Origin: Chara braunii
Lineage: Eukaryota > Streptophyta > Charophyceae > Charales > Characeae
Reading direction: 5' to 3'
Assembly: GCA_003427395.1 (NCBI GenBank)
Contig: BFEA01000060.1
Span: 2,460,155 to 2,524,154, forward strand
DNA: 64,000 bases
Shown here: in pieces, positions 1-11,511 of the stretch
Layout of the letters: every line of letters starts with the position of its first letter
Numbering within the stretch: position 1 is the first letter of the stretch
Notes under the pieces: generated by a model
Seen by the model: the letters and a program-made list of their open reading frames with translations, nothing else
Told to the model about the DNA's origin: nothing
Database searches by the model: none
Position numbers and translations under genes: made by a program

Positions 1-75
<75 letters not shown>
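1..75. repeat. (TC)n microsatellite
   Basis: Uninterrupted TC dinucleotide array at the window edge, followed by a short GC-rich (CGG)n-like stretch to about 110. The array probably continues outside the window. Confidence 0.97.
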
Positions 76-82
<7 letters not shown>

Positions 83-110
83 GCTCGGGCGGCGGCGGCG
101 GCCTGCTGCC

Positions 111-1578
111 TCTCCCTGTCTCTGGCCTCAATCTCATGCACGTATGAGATTCGCCGTTTGTCGGGGGACATCGCCAAGTCATACATCTGCGACTCCTTGA
201 TGATGTCTGCCCCAAAACCACTCTGTCTGGTCGTTGGCCTTCAGTCCTCCTACAAGATATGGCCCGCCATCCACCTGTCCAGTGCATACTGTGGCTGCTG
301 TGCATCGTCCATGTCGCTCACGTCACCCAAGCTTGTCCCAAGTGCCTGCTTGCTGGGCATATCATCGTCGCCAACGCCGAGTGTGGACACTTGCGGCACA
401 GCAGTGTCTCCTACACGCTCTCTCAAATGGCCCAGTTGATTGCTCTCACTTCAGCGCTGTGCAGACTGTCCAGGTCCCCCAGTCTTGCCCTCATGTGGTG
501 CACGGGCCTATCCTGCCGCACTTGCCACAGTGTCCCCTCCTCATCCCTCTGCCACGGCCGTCTGCAAACCCGCGAACCCCGTCTGGGCATCCCTGAACGT
601 GCGACTGGCCTTCCTTACAGTACTGTACCGAGCATCTGCTCCTTTCTTCGACGACTGCGGAGAAGGAGACTTGACACCCCACTCTCGTCCTTGTTCACCA
701 CCTACGACCGATGTGCATTGCTTTGACTTGTGCAGACCAGTATAAGAAGTGGAATTTTCCGCGTATGGGCTTTCCAATGCTCCCGGTCTCCGACAGGAGC
801 CCAGGAACGTGGGGTAAGCCCTGACATATCAGATGACAATGACGGGCTACATGGTACAAAGGAGGGGCCCTGTGCACTGATCTTGCCATCCTTTGTGCTG
901 CGCCCCCGACGATCTGCACCTAGAGGATCCCTGCCTACGCTATGCTCCAGCTTTGTCACCAGGGCCGCTCCCTGAAACCGAAAAATACAAATGCCCTCAA
1001 CAGGCAACGTAGGCGCTTCAATCACGGTGACATCATGTGAATGGACAACCATATCTCCAGCTGCACCGCCGCTTGTGCCCTTGTCAAAGTTGTTGGCATG
1101 TGGTACTGAAATTGCCTCCATCACAGTGCATGATGCGCTTGCTTCTCCCCCGGCCCCTTCCCTCATGCCATCAACACCTCCCATTCCATGTGACCTGTCC
1201 ACGGCTGCAGCGACACCATCGACACCTCCTGTCGGTGCCACTAAAAGCGCACAATCCTCCCATTGCTCATCCACCACCTCCATCATGCTCGTCCTCGTTG
1301 TCAAGTTGACGGGCCACAGCACCTGGGCCACCACCGCCACCCGCGACCTGGTCCTCCGGATGGTCATCCTCCCAGAGCCAAGATCCGTGCCATCTCCTGC
1401 ACCACACTCAACAACCTGAAACACCCAGCTCCCTCTGCCTCACCGCCATCTGCTCCACTGCAAGCCCCTGCGTAGTAGGGCAAGCCTGAGCAATGCGCTG
1501 CGTGGCCGCCATATCCAGACGGTCTTGCCTCTTCTCCTTTGTCTACTGTATCATCTGCTGTGAGGTCTATACTCGCTC
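111..1578. other. No recognisable gene; C/T-rich low-complexity sequence
   Basis: Open frames occur on both strands, the longest being 240 codons on the minus strand at 702-1424. They overlap each other and have biased, Gly/Ala/Ser/Arg-rich composition without any domain I recognise. The region lies downstream of the hAT transposase relic (minus strand), so it could be decayed tail sequence of that element. I see no TIR or target duplication that would prove it. Confidence 0.4.
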
Positions 1579-2332
1579 TCATCCCCAATTCGAAGCTGCC
1601 CACCCTGAACAATTCCCTTTGCCGCCTCCCTCAGGATATTTGTGTCCGTGTCCCCACCCTCGAGCAACATGACTAACAAGTGTCTCCTTAGTCTCATCAC
1701 CATGAACACCTCCTTCACTCGAAGTCCTAGGATGACCTAAAGACATACCCAAAATGTCATCTGGCATACCATCTCTCCCCTACACGGGTAAGATCTGTGC
1801 AGGGTCCAACACCAGCTGGGCACCCGTCATATCCTCAACCCTACCGTCACCCATCATGCGCCCAGTGTCCGGTCCCAACTGTGTGCCCATCTCAGCCCCT
1901 ACCTCAACCCAACGCGTCGTATGTGCAGGGGCTGGCCTCGACTGTGCATCCCTCCGTGTCTCTCTCTGTGGACTGGAAGACCTCCCCTGTGCACCCCTCA
2001 AATGCAACAATCGCGCCGACTGACGCCGTGCCTGCGACTGTGCAGGAGGACCATCAACCGTGTCATCGCCGTCCCCTCGATCATCTTCACCGCCGGGAGC
2101 GCAATAGGGATCATTGTGGTCGTCGCTGTTGCAGTTGTATCCCTCGTCGTCGTTATCGTCATCGTCTATATGCTGTGAGTTGGGTCCACGACGAGCGCTG
2201 GCTAACTGCCCCAGTCCTCCTAGACGGCTCTGCTGTGCCACTGGAGTGGACCTACCGCCACGTGTCAAGGTAGGAGCAAGTGGGGGGCTCGATGGAATAG
2301 TCGTAGAAGACCTCTCGTCCGCTTGCGCAAAC
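1579..2332 (-). other. Possible low-complexity C-terminal tail of the hAT protein
   Basis: Directly downstream of the hAT dimerisation region on the same strand are two overlapping minus frames, 2268-1780 (162 codons) and 1767-1579 (62 codons). The first has a strongly acidic Asp/Asn run near residues 35-60 (DDDDNDDEGYN) followed by an Arg/Ser/Gln-rich part. One frame change is needed to join them. The position and acidic composition would suit a disordered tail of the transposase product, but no homology is visible, so this is inference. It could equally be unrelated low-complexity sequence. Confidence 0.3.
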
Positions 2333-3281
2333 TCACCAGAGGAACATCAGCATCCTTGGATGGATGCTAATACATCGCGGCAAGGTCATTGGGATCTGGT
2401 TGGGCTCGGCTTCTATCTCGTCTTGCATCATGGGATCGACCTCAGGGTGGTACACTAACTCCGGGTCGCATGGCAACAGTGTGTATGTGCGACGGCCGAA
2501 ATATAGCTCCATACTCGGAGGCCTGCCAGACGCTGAATCTCTCTGTGCCTTCTGCACTTGACGGTCGAGGTCTGTCTCACTAACATGCTCTTGAGGGTGG
2601 ATGCCCTCGTCACGGAGCTCAGGTCGACAATCCTCCAGCCCCTCCTCCTCATCGTCCCATGGGAGGACGTACCCCGCACCCCTCTGCTGGCAGCCTAGCA
2701 GTCTTAGCTTGGTGGGTATCTCCACCAACCAAGTGAGCTTGGAAAAACCAAGCCTGTTTCGCCGCTTTACCTGAATGCGCTTATGGATGGTGTAGTTCCT
2801 CTCCAAAGGAGAGACGCACGTCCGAGTGTGCATCAAGCAAATGGCAATGTCCTGCACCAAAGGCACGCCATCCCCGTGCTCCACCCACCATTGACCAGCC
2901 AAGGGTGTCTCGCTCAGCCCTTTGCGAGCAGCCGCGTCCTTGTCACCCTGTGCCCCCTCATACTGCCACTTGTCGTCTCGGCTATGGAACTCGGAGAGTT
3001 GTTGCCACAATGTTTTATACAACTTCTCATCCCCGCCCCCGTGAGATTGGAGGAATTTGATAAACTGACCAGCTAGTCTCCTCTCCTGATCATCCCGCGT
3101 AGTCGTTTCGAAGAACGCCACTCTCCTGAAACGGGGATTAAGGATGTGAGCCATGCAGTGCGCTGGCTTCAGCATATGAGACGCACATGCCTCCATGCCT
3201 CGCACAATCTGCTCCACCTCAGACTCATTCGTGCGACGTACCTCTGCATGTGCCACCCTCTCGACAGAGCTTGCAGGCTCC
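2333..3281 (-). pseudogene. hAT transposase, C-terminal part with dimerisation domain
   Basis: The minus frame encodes about 310 residues that end in a hAT dimerisation region. Visible hallmarks are ILNPRFRR, then ERRLAGQFIKFL, then the conserved core WWVEHGDGVPLVQDIAICL and SPLERNYTIHKRIQVKRRNRL, where the WW, the Ser-Pro/ER pair and the Arg-Asn-Arg-Leu patch are typical of the family. A long charged extension follows. This domain mediates dimerisation and active-site assembly of hAT DNA transposases. An in-frame stop sits just upstream of 3281. The N-terminal catalytic part lies at 4151-5545 on the same strand, separated by about 870 bases of unrelated sequence, so this copy is broken unless that segment is a spliced intron. 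Confidence 0.8.
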
Positions 3282-4150
3282 TACTTCTTCTACAGCTACA
3301 CCCGACCCATAGTGAACATCCATAATATTTGGTAACTGCAGCCAGCCATAACTGTGGTTGACACAACCTGGCCCAGCCGCAGCTGGCCCCAATTTGAGCG
3401 TACAAACCCAGGCCCGCCCGAGCCAAGACCTTGAAGAAGAATTGCAGCGGGACCCGCCCAGACCCAGACACATTTTTCACCACCTGCTCCTACCCAGGCC
3501 CTTGAGCACAATCCCACCCACACCCACCCACAGCTGGCATTTTTTTCCCTACCCTCACCCACCCTCACCCGTCCGTACCCGCCCACACTCGCTCGTACCC
3601 ACCATTGCTTTTCCAAGTTTTCAACACCCTACCCACCCATCCTCAGCCTGAACATTGCGAGCTATGCAATCTAGAACCCTTAATCAACCATTGGAACTCA
3701 GAACAAATAGGTACATGAATGACTAGTCTCAAGACAACTGATGAGTGGGAGGAAAAAGTCATGAGACAAAATTTAAAGCGTATCGAGGTCACGCCTCCAG
3801 CAAATCGGTGGTCTGTTTTAAAATTTAAAAAAAAATCATGAAAAATAGGGGGCGGTACCCCTATAGACATATATGCATGGGTGTAGACCCCCACATGCAT
3901 ACTTGCATATCTTTTCGGCGGGTGACCGGTGTCAAGTCTAGACCCGCCCGCCCACACCTGACCATTTTCTTTTTTGTTTTCAGAAGGCCACCCACAACTG
4001 GCCCGTTTTTTTTCACCACAGTTGCACCCAACCCGGCCCAGGGCCATCCTCCCATCGCCTGGCTGGCCAGGTAGGACATGGGCTAGCCAGACCTGCCTGC
4101 AGCTGTCGGGTCTGGCCGGCGCCAGCTGGGCTCTGCCTCCCGGCCATTGT
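3282..4150. other. Non-coding segment splitting the hAT relic
   Basis: C-rich, G-poor sequence full of CCCGCCC/ACCCACC-type runs, with an AT-rich middle near 3,780-3,850. It lies between the two homologous halves of the hAT transposase. It is either an intron or, more likely given its composition, a secondary insertion. I could not find clear inverted termini or a target duplication. Confidence 0.5.
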
Positions 4151-5545
4151 ATGTGCACACGAAAACATACACAACATGACCTGCCCCCCCGAGGTCCAGT
4201 CTACGCAGCAGCTCCACCACAGGTCTCATGAGCACCACGATGTCATGTACGTGCACCCAAAACGGCTGATATCGAGTTTGATGGCGCACCCACCGTGCCT
4301 GCAACAGGAGGGAGTGCCTCCACGCTGCCCTCATCCACTCGTCGCCGATCATCCACTCCATCGCCTATTGACGATTAAGCACCTCTCCAACATAAAAAAA
4401 AATGCCTCGCAGACTGTGTCCGGAGTGTGTAAATGAGCTCCCTACCGTGAGAGCCACTAACTCGAGGACTAGCGAAAGCGGACTCCTCCCTCGAGGGGTG
4501 TGCAGCGAAGAATCGTTTGTTCAGGGCGAGAGCGGCCCCGTGCGATCTAATAAACCCCACAACTGCCCTCGCCCTGATAATCGTGTCCTCCTGAACCCTC
4601 ATGCGACCATCTACCCCGTCCTTGCTGATGTCCGACAACATCAAGTTGCAGAGATGCACTACACAAGGAAGCCAGGTAATGCCGCTGTACTTCGGCTCCA
4701 GCCGCTTGGCCGGGAGCGTAGCAGCAGCCGTGTAAGACGATGCAGCGTCTGTGCATATGGCGTTGACTCTCTCAATGCCAAAGTCCTCAAACACATTGAT
4801 CCACTGATTGACAATGACCTGAGCCGTCTGCTCCGCCGTATCCCTCATCACTGTCCCGAATAAGTACGCACCACTAGGTCTTGCAGCAAGGAAGTTAACT
4901 ATCTGGTCGGCAGTGATGGACTTGCGATCATCCGTGAGGATGATCGTTCTTATCGCCAAGACGTCATTCTGGATGCCCTTCAATATGTCTGCCACCACCA
5001 ACTGTCACTGCCTGATTCCACCACCAGAAATAACATGGTGTGTCGGTGCGGTGGGGTGACCCCTAGGAGGACACAGATGAAGGTGCCGCCTCCAGTTCTT
5101 GTACTCGGGCCTCCTCGCAACGTCGAGAGGGATGCCGCTCACATATCACCACTGCAGGAAGAAGCTAACGAAATCTTGTTGCCATTGTGATTCGAATGTT
5201 TGATACGAGATTCACGAATCTTCTTTTAGGTGTTGTATCAGGCACAACCTGCGAGGAGGTCTTCCTCTTCCTCGACTCCATCAGAGCTCTGGCAGTGTTC
5301 TCCTTCCCTCGATGGCCCCTTGCCAGCCACTCTGTAGGGATGCACCAATGCGACTGCCCAAGTCATTGTTGTTGTTGTCCTCAAGGTCCACAACTCTCAT
5401 AGTTTCGCCTTGTCCCCTCTCAATGCCCTGTGCGCACGATCCACCTCTCTGCATAGCCATGGGTGTGTCCACGCCTCTATCCTCTCTGTGCCCAACTGTA
5501 TCTTCCCCTTTGACACCTGCCTTGCCTCCCCCCACCTCCTGTTGA
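4151..5545 (-). pseudogene. hAT transposase, N-terminal/catalytic part (DUF659-like)
   Basis: The longest piece is the minus frame 5001-4375. It shows the hAT RNase H-like fold signature: TIILTDDRKSIT with the first catalytic Asp, then PSGAYLFGTV, then AICTDAASSY with the second Asp, then ITWLPCVVHLCNLMLSDI, whose CxxH precedes the large insertion domain. Weaker homology continues into 4361-4160 (PVVELLRRLD followed by VVYVF, a conserved hAT stretch). Upstream, IPLDVARRPEYKNW-like sequence lies near 5,150. A possible N-terminal frame at 5535-5281 carries an Asn-rich run. Stops separate these blocks, so the gene is dead. No BED zinc finger was recognised. Confidence 0.78.
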
Positions 5546-5549
5546 CCAA

Positions 5550-6640
5550 GACGTTTGTGCCATAATACCTTGTTGGGGGGGGGGAGAGGGGTTATCCTCT
5601 ACTGGCCACCAGCCTTCCATCTTGATCCGCTGACCCACATTTGTCGACCTGAATGTTTTCATGGCGTTGACTAGGGCTTGAAAAGAGGAGTTCGACGATT
5701 GAAGTGGCACTGTCAGGTCGTCAACAAATATCAAAATCATGGGTAGGGAGTAGTGGATTTATAGGTGATCGATTGAGGGGCCCTCCTTTCCGTAATTGCT
5801 TCCATTATATAAAGGAAGATCGGGGGGGGTTCGCGGGTTCCCTTGCTGTACCAAGTCTACCGACCAATAAATAGGGTGATTCTTTGGAAGCATTATGTTG
5901 ATCTGTAACCTACTCGAAGCATCATTGTGGAGGACCCTAACCCACTTCCTAAAACCCTCACCAACTCCCATCCTTTCCATGCAGTCATGTAAAAAGTCCC
6001 ACTTAACTTGGTCATAGGCTTTCTCAAAGTCGAAGAATAGAATTGTTGCTTTCATTATTTTTCCAGCTATCTTTTTGGATGCTTCATTAAGCGACATGAC
6101 ATATCTAAGATGTACCTGCCTGGGATAAAGCCTGCCTGGTCTATGTGGAAACATCAGTCAAATTGATAATTCTATTCACTGGAGCCTTTGCTAGGATTTT
6201 ATAGGGAACCATTAGGAGGGAAACTGGTCTGTAGTGTTTCAGACCTTCTTTATCCCCCTTCTTATGCAGTATTGAAATGTGCTCATTATTTAAGAGAGTT
6301 TCCTAGTCGTCCTATGGACAGATAATCATTGAAAAAGTTAAGGAGGTATTTGCCGAGGGTCGGCCAGAAGCGGTCCCCAAAATCTTTGCCATTCCATCAA
6401 TATGTGGAACCTTGTCATTGCGCATCCTTTCTAGCTCCTCTTGGAGCTCTTTTAGTGAGAGAGGTTTATCTGGCTCTGCTGCTAACTCAAAGGAGATCGT
6501 TCTGGGAATAGGCCATAAACCCAAAACCTCACTTTATGCATTGGAAAGCATCTAGCATTTTGTTCTCTGGATCAGTTTTATCCATTGATGGAGTCTCTTT
6601 CTGACTATGGTTGATGGGGAATGATTGTCGTACTGTACCG
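5550..6640 (-). pseudogene. Degenerate L1-type LINE reverse transcriptase fragment
   Basis: Read on the minus strand, RT blocks appear in the correct L1 order: LSLKELQEELERMRNDKVP (usual KAPGPDG region) near 6,450, a PVSLLMVPYKILAKA block near 6,200, motif A FFDFEKAYDQVKWDFL near 6,000, and motif C FVDDLTVPLQSS near 5,720. LINE RT makes the cDNA at the nicked target. The RT is broken by frameshifts (separate frames 6524-6312, 6154-5759, 5740-5477). The region between motifs A and C is partly replaced, and there is no endonuclease or C-terminal domain. The left edge abuts the hAT relic. Confidence 0.8.
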
Positions 6641-6649
6641 GGATGAGCG

Positions 6650-6885
6650 TCGCGTAATTCACCCCTTGTCTACCAACTTGTCAAGCTGCTTGTGCAACTC
6701 TAACTCAGTAGGAAACATCTTATAGATGGAACTCTTAGGTGTCTTTCTACAAGGCGTGATCTCTATCCTATTGTAAGGACCTGCCAAAACACGGATTGAG
6801 AACACAGCTGATTTATGAGTTTTACCGCTAGCAGTAGATTTACGAGTTTTACCACTTAAGTAGCAGTAGATGTATGACAAAACTT
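6650..6885 (-). pseudogene. Ty3/gypsy RT N-terminal scrap
   Basis: The minus frame contains TPKSSIYKMFPTELELHK followed by QLDKLVDKG, matching the Ty3/gypsy segment just before the first RT motif (YRMsp.ELeeLkkqLdeLLdkG). It stops where L1-like sequence begins. It is not collinear with the adjacent chromovirus, whose LTR starts at 6886, so it is the remnant of an older element into which the chromovirus inserted. Confidence 0.6.
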
Positions 6886-8256
6886 TGTTACGATCCTGGC
6901 CAATTTTGAAGTATACATTCATCTGAAAGTACAATGCCATCCAATTGCAAAAAGAAATGAATGAACTTGAGAGGAGAGAGAGGGAAAGAAGAAGAAGAAG
7001 TAAGAAAGAAGAAGAAGATGTACTCCAGCATAGACCAATGACAAGGCTCTTCTTCTTCGCCAACCAATCTCTTCCTCCTTACCTCCTCCCCTTTTATTCA
7101 AACAAGAAATACCAATAATAATGTTGAATGACTAAACCAGAATCAATGTTCGAATCCCACTTCTACTGCACGCACAACATGAGGTCCACCATAGCCATGG
7201 CCACCCTTCCTCTTCCTCTACATACAGGCCGAGGCTATGGCGGAGTACTGAGGGTTCTCCCTCCTGTCCAAAGGACAACCCAAAGCAGCTATGCCGCTGC
7301 CCTTCTGTCCCAAGGTCAACACCATGCAGCTATGCCACTGCCCCACTCAACCGCCATGCCTGACTCTACCCCGAGCTTCCTTGATGCGGCACTACCCNCA
7401 CNGGGGCCTTCCAGATGCAGCGCCTAACAAGGTGATGAAGATGGTGTCTTCCATAGCCAGGTAAGTACCCCACCACTCTCCTCCTTGGTCCCCTTCTCCC
7501 TCCTCCTCCTACCGGTCGAACTCCACCGTAGCCAAGGTGGAAGCTCCCGACTTCTTCCCCCCAGCAGCGCTGTACTACCCAGCGCCACTCCAGCCAGCGC
7601 TCCACCAGCGTGTCGCCAAACTTGCACACTGAAGAATGAGGCCGAGCTCTTGCCTCGGCCTCTTGATATAGCGGCCTGCTTGCCTCCTGGGCGGTGACTT
7701 CCAGGCCGCTCGGCCTCCCAAGCAACCGGTACCTCCTCCCTTTCGGAGGGAAACATCATTGCAGACTCTGATATTGCCCGTACAGGCTCTAGACTCAGAC
7801 TGGATGGACTGTTACCGGCCTAGACCTAGCCTACTGCTACTGGGCCTCTAAAAATGCCAACTTTGTCTTCTTCTGCTCGGCCTAGAGTGCCCGGCACATC
7901 TACTGCTACTGGGTGCGGTACCGGCCTACCTGCTACTTGAGTGTTTTTTCGCGGCTCTAAGCACCACGGGCCCCTGGCTCCGCTACTTGAGTGTTTTCCC
8001 TGCTGCAACCCTCAATGCCACGGCCACAGGTAAGTACCGGCTCTACGGGCCTGCCCACCAAGCAAGTACCCTTGCGGGTCACACACACACTCCTGCCGAC
8101 AAGCACTCGGACAGGCATGCAAGTCCACAGGCACACACACACATACAGACTTAGAAAACACAACAGAATGCAGGAATCTCAGCAAGGCATCCATTCCATC
8201 GGCAAAACTTCAGAAATCAGCAGTGTTCTTAGTCTTTTTCATGGCTGGTCATTACA
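6886..8256 (-). repeat. 3' LTR of the chromovirus
   Basis: On the minus strand it begins TGTAATGACC and ends ATCGTAACA, the canonical TG...CA termini, with a length of 1,371 bases. It pairs with the LTR at 16660-18469 across its whole length. Two single Ns occur at 7398 and 7402. The open frames inside (for example minus 7759-7424) also occur in the other LTR and look like passive frames, not genes. Confidence 0.93.
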
Positions 8257-8274
8257 CTACCCCCCCCTCAAGAG
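8257..8274 (-). promoter_or_regulatory. Polypurine tract (plus-strand primer site)
   Basis: On the coding strand, CTCTTGAGGGGGGG followed by TAG lies immediately upstream of the 3' LTR start TGTAATG. This is the expected position and composition of a retrotransposon PPT, the RNase H-resistant primer for second-strand synthesis. Confidence 0.85.
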
Positions 8275-8297
8275 GGAGGTCCCTTTGAGCGAGTAAC

Positions 8298-8640
8298 TCA
8301 ATCAGAGTCCTTGCATAATGCATCATNAGCGTAAATAGCAAAGAGAGATCGGNTATGTTCCGTAGGAGCGAGGGTAGCAGTGAATTTAGGTTGTTGTTCA
8401 AAACTAATCAATCGTTCATATGAGTTGACTACTCGCGGGGCANTNTGCAACAAGTCTTTCTTAGCGATCCAGTAGAAGNCATTCAACGGGTGGTACAAGA
8501 GATGAACTTTGTACTGCNTGTTTCTTCCCTTCCCACTGTGCTCGACAATTCTATCAACCTCGTGAGCGCCTTGGATTGTGCGAGGAATCATTGAATCTCG
8601 GTACGGGTGATTTATACGGAAACAGCTTGGACGCATGAAA
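8298..8640 (-). pseudogene. Chromodomain of the chromovirus pol (frameshifted)
   Basis: The minus frame downstream of integrase reads EVDRIVEHSGKGRN, then QYKVHLLYHPL, then FYWIAKKDLL and VVNSYERL. This is the chromodomain pattern, with its leading EV-rI block and the aromatic FYW in the Trp strand. Chromodomains of chromoviruses bind modified histone tails and direct integration to heterochromatin. The frame differs from that of integrase around 8,600-8,620, so one frameshift separates them. Ambiguous bases at 8326, 8353, 8443, 8445, 8479 and 8518 leave some residues undetermined. Confidence 0.8.
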
Positions 8641-10100
8641 GACTGGGTACGTACGTAGGTGAGGGGGCACATCGATTGTGTAAGAAGGACCAAAGGAATC
8701 GTTTCCTACCCGGTTCAACACCTTCCACGGACCATAGGACTGAGGAAGAAGCTTTCGTGATACGCCTTCCTCTTCAGAAAATTCAGACATCTTGACCCAG
8801 ACATAACGTCCCAATGTGAAAGGGTTAGGATGACACTTTTTGTTTGCATGCTTAATCATAGCACTGCGTCGCCTCTGCATAGTTGCGATAACAACTTTGA
8901 GCAAACGATCAAACTTAGCATTGTAGCCTGGCTGGCCAGGTGTCAGCCCAGGTGGTTGTTCAGGAAACAGATAAGATAAGGGATTGCGAATCTTCCACCC
9001 AAGGTGCACCCAGTTAGGTGTCATCCCGGTGGAAGAGTGTATGAAGTTGTTGTACAATCCTTGCACAATTGGCAATTCCTCATCCCAAGAGTTCTCATCA
9101 GGCACAATTAAAGCTCGGAGAAGTTGGATCACAGTCTGGTTGATCTCCTCGGTCGGTCCATTGGCTTCGGGATGTCGGTCAGACATCATCTTGAGTTTCA
9201 TGTCATAGGTCTGGGAGGTGAAGTCCTTCCAATCTGTGTCCCGGTCACTCACAAGAGTTTTCGGGGGCCCATACTGCAGAATGCACTTTTTGTGAAATTC
9301 CTTGATCACAAGATCAGTCGGGGCATGAGGTGGTAATGGGATTAGATTCAGAAACTTTGAGAAGCGGTCAACGATCACCATTACTTGTGAATATCCATTC
9401 TTACTCTTCTTTCCCATGTTTGTGAAGTCAATGGAAAGCAACTCACCTGGACCATCAGGAATAGGAAGAGGATGCAGCAGCCCATAGAGCTTTTGCCGAG
9501 ACGGCTTGATGCGTTGACAGACTTCACACTCAGCCACAAACTTTTGTGTCATTCCTTTCATTCCAGGCCATACAAACTTTTGCAGCAGACTTCCGTATGT
9601 TTTCTCAAAACCGAAGTGTCCACTCCGACCATGACCCAAGTCCAAAAAGTGAGTAAGGATCGGCTCATGGTTGGGTACACACAGTCGGTCGTGCTTCCCG
9701 TAACGTCGGAAAAGTAAGCCCTTACATTCATGGAAATCAGGCTGACTGCTAGAGTCAGCCCGAATCTGCTCAAGGATGGGACTGAGTTCCGGCTCCTTGG
9801 CAGTGTGCTCAATGAGTTCCTCCTTCAAATTCTTTCGGATATCATAGGAACCCACAAGGCAAGTCATGTACTCAGGATGGTGAGACAAAGCATCCGCAAC
9901 GCGATTGTAACAACCTTTCTTGTGCTTAAGCTCAAAATCATACACATCAATCTCATGCAGCCAGCGGGTCAATGTGGTTGATTTATTAATCTGTGTCTGA
10001 ATCCATTCCAAAGTCTCGTGATCTGAGAACACTTTGAAATGACGACCCAAGAGGTAGTGTTTCCAATGATCTAGTGCCTCTCTCAAGGCGTAGAGTTCTC
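8554..10100 (-). pseudogene. Chromovirus RNase H C-terminal part and integrase
   Basis: A 510-codon frame. Residues about 1-70 complete RNase H (FKVFSDHETLEWI, then GCYNRVADALSHHPEY). Integrase follows, with an HHCC zinc domain (H in ILTHFLDLGHGRSGH, C in CEVCQR) and a catalytic DDE triad seen as SIDFTNM, LVSDRDTDW and GPTEEINQT. A C-terminal GPF/Y-like region (KLLPQSYGPWKVLNRVG) precedes the chromodomain. Integrase inserts the cDNA into chromatin. The frame is long and its catalytic residues are intact, but it is separated by frameshifts from RNase H upstream (near 10,100) and from the chromodomain downstream. Confidence 0.92.
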
Positions 10101-11160
10101 ATGTAAGTGGAGGCAGCTACCTTGTGACTGGGCATGCATTTGCTGTAATATTCAAGCGGACGTAAGCCATCGTCGTCATCTTGCTGCAGCACTACACCAA
10201 TCCCATACAAGCTTGCATCCGTAGTTACTACAAATGTAAGTTTGGGATCTGCAATGCAGAGCACCGGATGACTCACCAAAGCCTCCTTCAACGCTTGGAA
10301 GGTTGTTGTGCATTCCCCATCCCATGTGTAAGATACATTCTTACTTGTCAACTTGGACAGCGGACGGGCGATGATAGAGAATTTGGGTACAAACTTATGG
10401 TAGTATGACGCAAGACCAAGAAAAGAACGCAACTCACGGACATTGGCCGGTTGAGGCCAATTGCGGATGACCTCAACTTTGGTTGCTTCGGGCTCTAGGC
10501 CTGCAATAGACAACCGATGTCCAAGGTAGATGACGTTCTCCCTCCCAAACTCAGATTTCTCCAAGTTGAGATGGAGTTGTGGATCCTTGAGGATCTGCAA
10601 CACTTCCTCAAGGTGTCTCATGTGCTCCTCCATCGACTTGTTGAAGATTAGTATGTCATCCAAATGCACAACAACAAATCGGTTGATCCGATTGCGGAAC
10701 ACTTTCTCCATGAGACTTTGAAAGGTGGTTGGTGCATTCGTGAGGCCGAAGGGCATAACGGTAAACTCGTACAGCCCATTCCGAGTTTTGAATGCAGTTT
10801 TATGCTGGTCTGCAGGATCAACTTCAATCTGGTGGTAGCCAGACTTGAGATCGATCTTGCTGAAGACCTTGCACCCACCTGCAGCATTAAGCAGATCATC
10901 AATACGCGGCAAAGGATATGCATTATTTCTTGTTATTCTATTCAGTCCGCGGTAGTCAATACACATTCGTAATTTTGCCTCCTTTTTTTGGGACAAACAG
11001 AACCGGTGCACCGAACTTGGATTCGCTTGGCTTGATCCATCCTTTCCCAATGATGTCATCAATCTGTCTACACAACTCTTCCAATTCGCCTGAGCCCATT
11101 CGATAGACACAACCCTTTGGAGGGGTGTCAACCCTTTGGAGGGGTGTTACCTTCTATCAA
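10090..11160 (-). pseudogene. Chromovirus reverse transcriptase and start of RNase H
   Basis: RT motifs in order: RMCIDYRGLNRIT, FSKIDLKSGYHQI (motif A Asp), FTVMPFGLTNAPTTFQ (motif B), VVHLDDILIFNKS (motif C, catalytic Asp pair) and YLGHRLS. The connection then leads to TDASLYGIGVVLQQ, the first RNase H Asp block. The N-terminal RT segment (YRMGSGELEELCRQ, then SKFGAPVLFV) is in a different frame. The switch coincides with a T7 run (A7 on the coding strand) at 10983-10989, so a slip of one base there explains it. A second slip near 10,100 cuts RNase H. Confidence 0.92.
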
Positions 11161-11472
11161 CTCGATCTTGTGTCGGACCGGACGCACGCGAACTCCATGC
11201 GGTTCGACCAAGACTTCAGGAAATCGGCTGAGAAGGTTGTGAATTTCTAATGGGATCTCTGGAGGTGGATCATCACATTCAGGTGCAAGCATCCCGGATT
11301 GCATCAGTGCAGCCAAAACAACAGGATTTGAAGCAGAGTCGTTTGGACTAGAAGTAGACTTAGTAGAGGTAGAAGTAGTTGCCTCAGAAGTAGAAACGCC
11401 ATGCAAAGTGGAATCATTATGTACAGCAAAAATAGAAGGCACATGAGCAGGCCTAACAAAGGTTATATACAT
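11128..11472 (-). pseudogene. Protease-RT linker of the chromovirus
   Basis: A 115-codon Ser/Thr-rich linker followed by LLSRFPEVLVEPHGV, matching the sequence usually just upstream of gypsy RT (fPevf.e.pxglPP). It ends at a stop beside a small tandem duplication of CCCTTTGGAGGGGTGT at 11,113-11,148. The duplication duplicates the PPKG-like motif and disrupts entry into RT. Confidence 0.7.
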
Positions 11473-11511
11473 TTTCTCTTCAACTTTGCGCCTGCACCAC
11501 TTTTTGCAGAA

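Noticed and set aside
702-1424. 240-codon minus frame near the left edge
   Set aside because: Low-complexity composition and overlapping open frames on the other strand. No motif supports a protein.
6886-8256. Frames of 100-119 codons inside the LTRs as genes
   Set aside because: They occur in both LTRs, start and stop arbitrarily, and show no domain.
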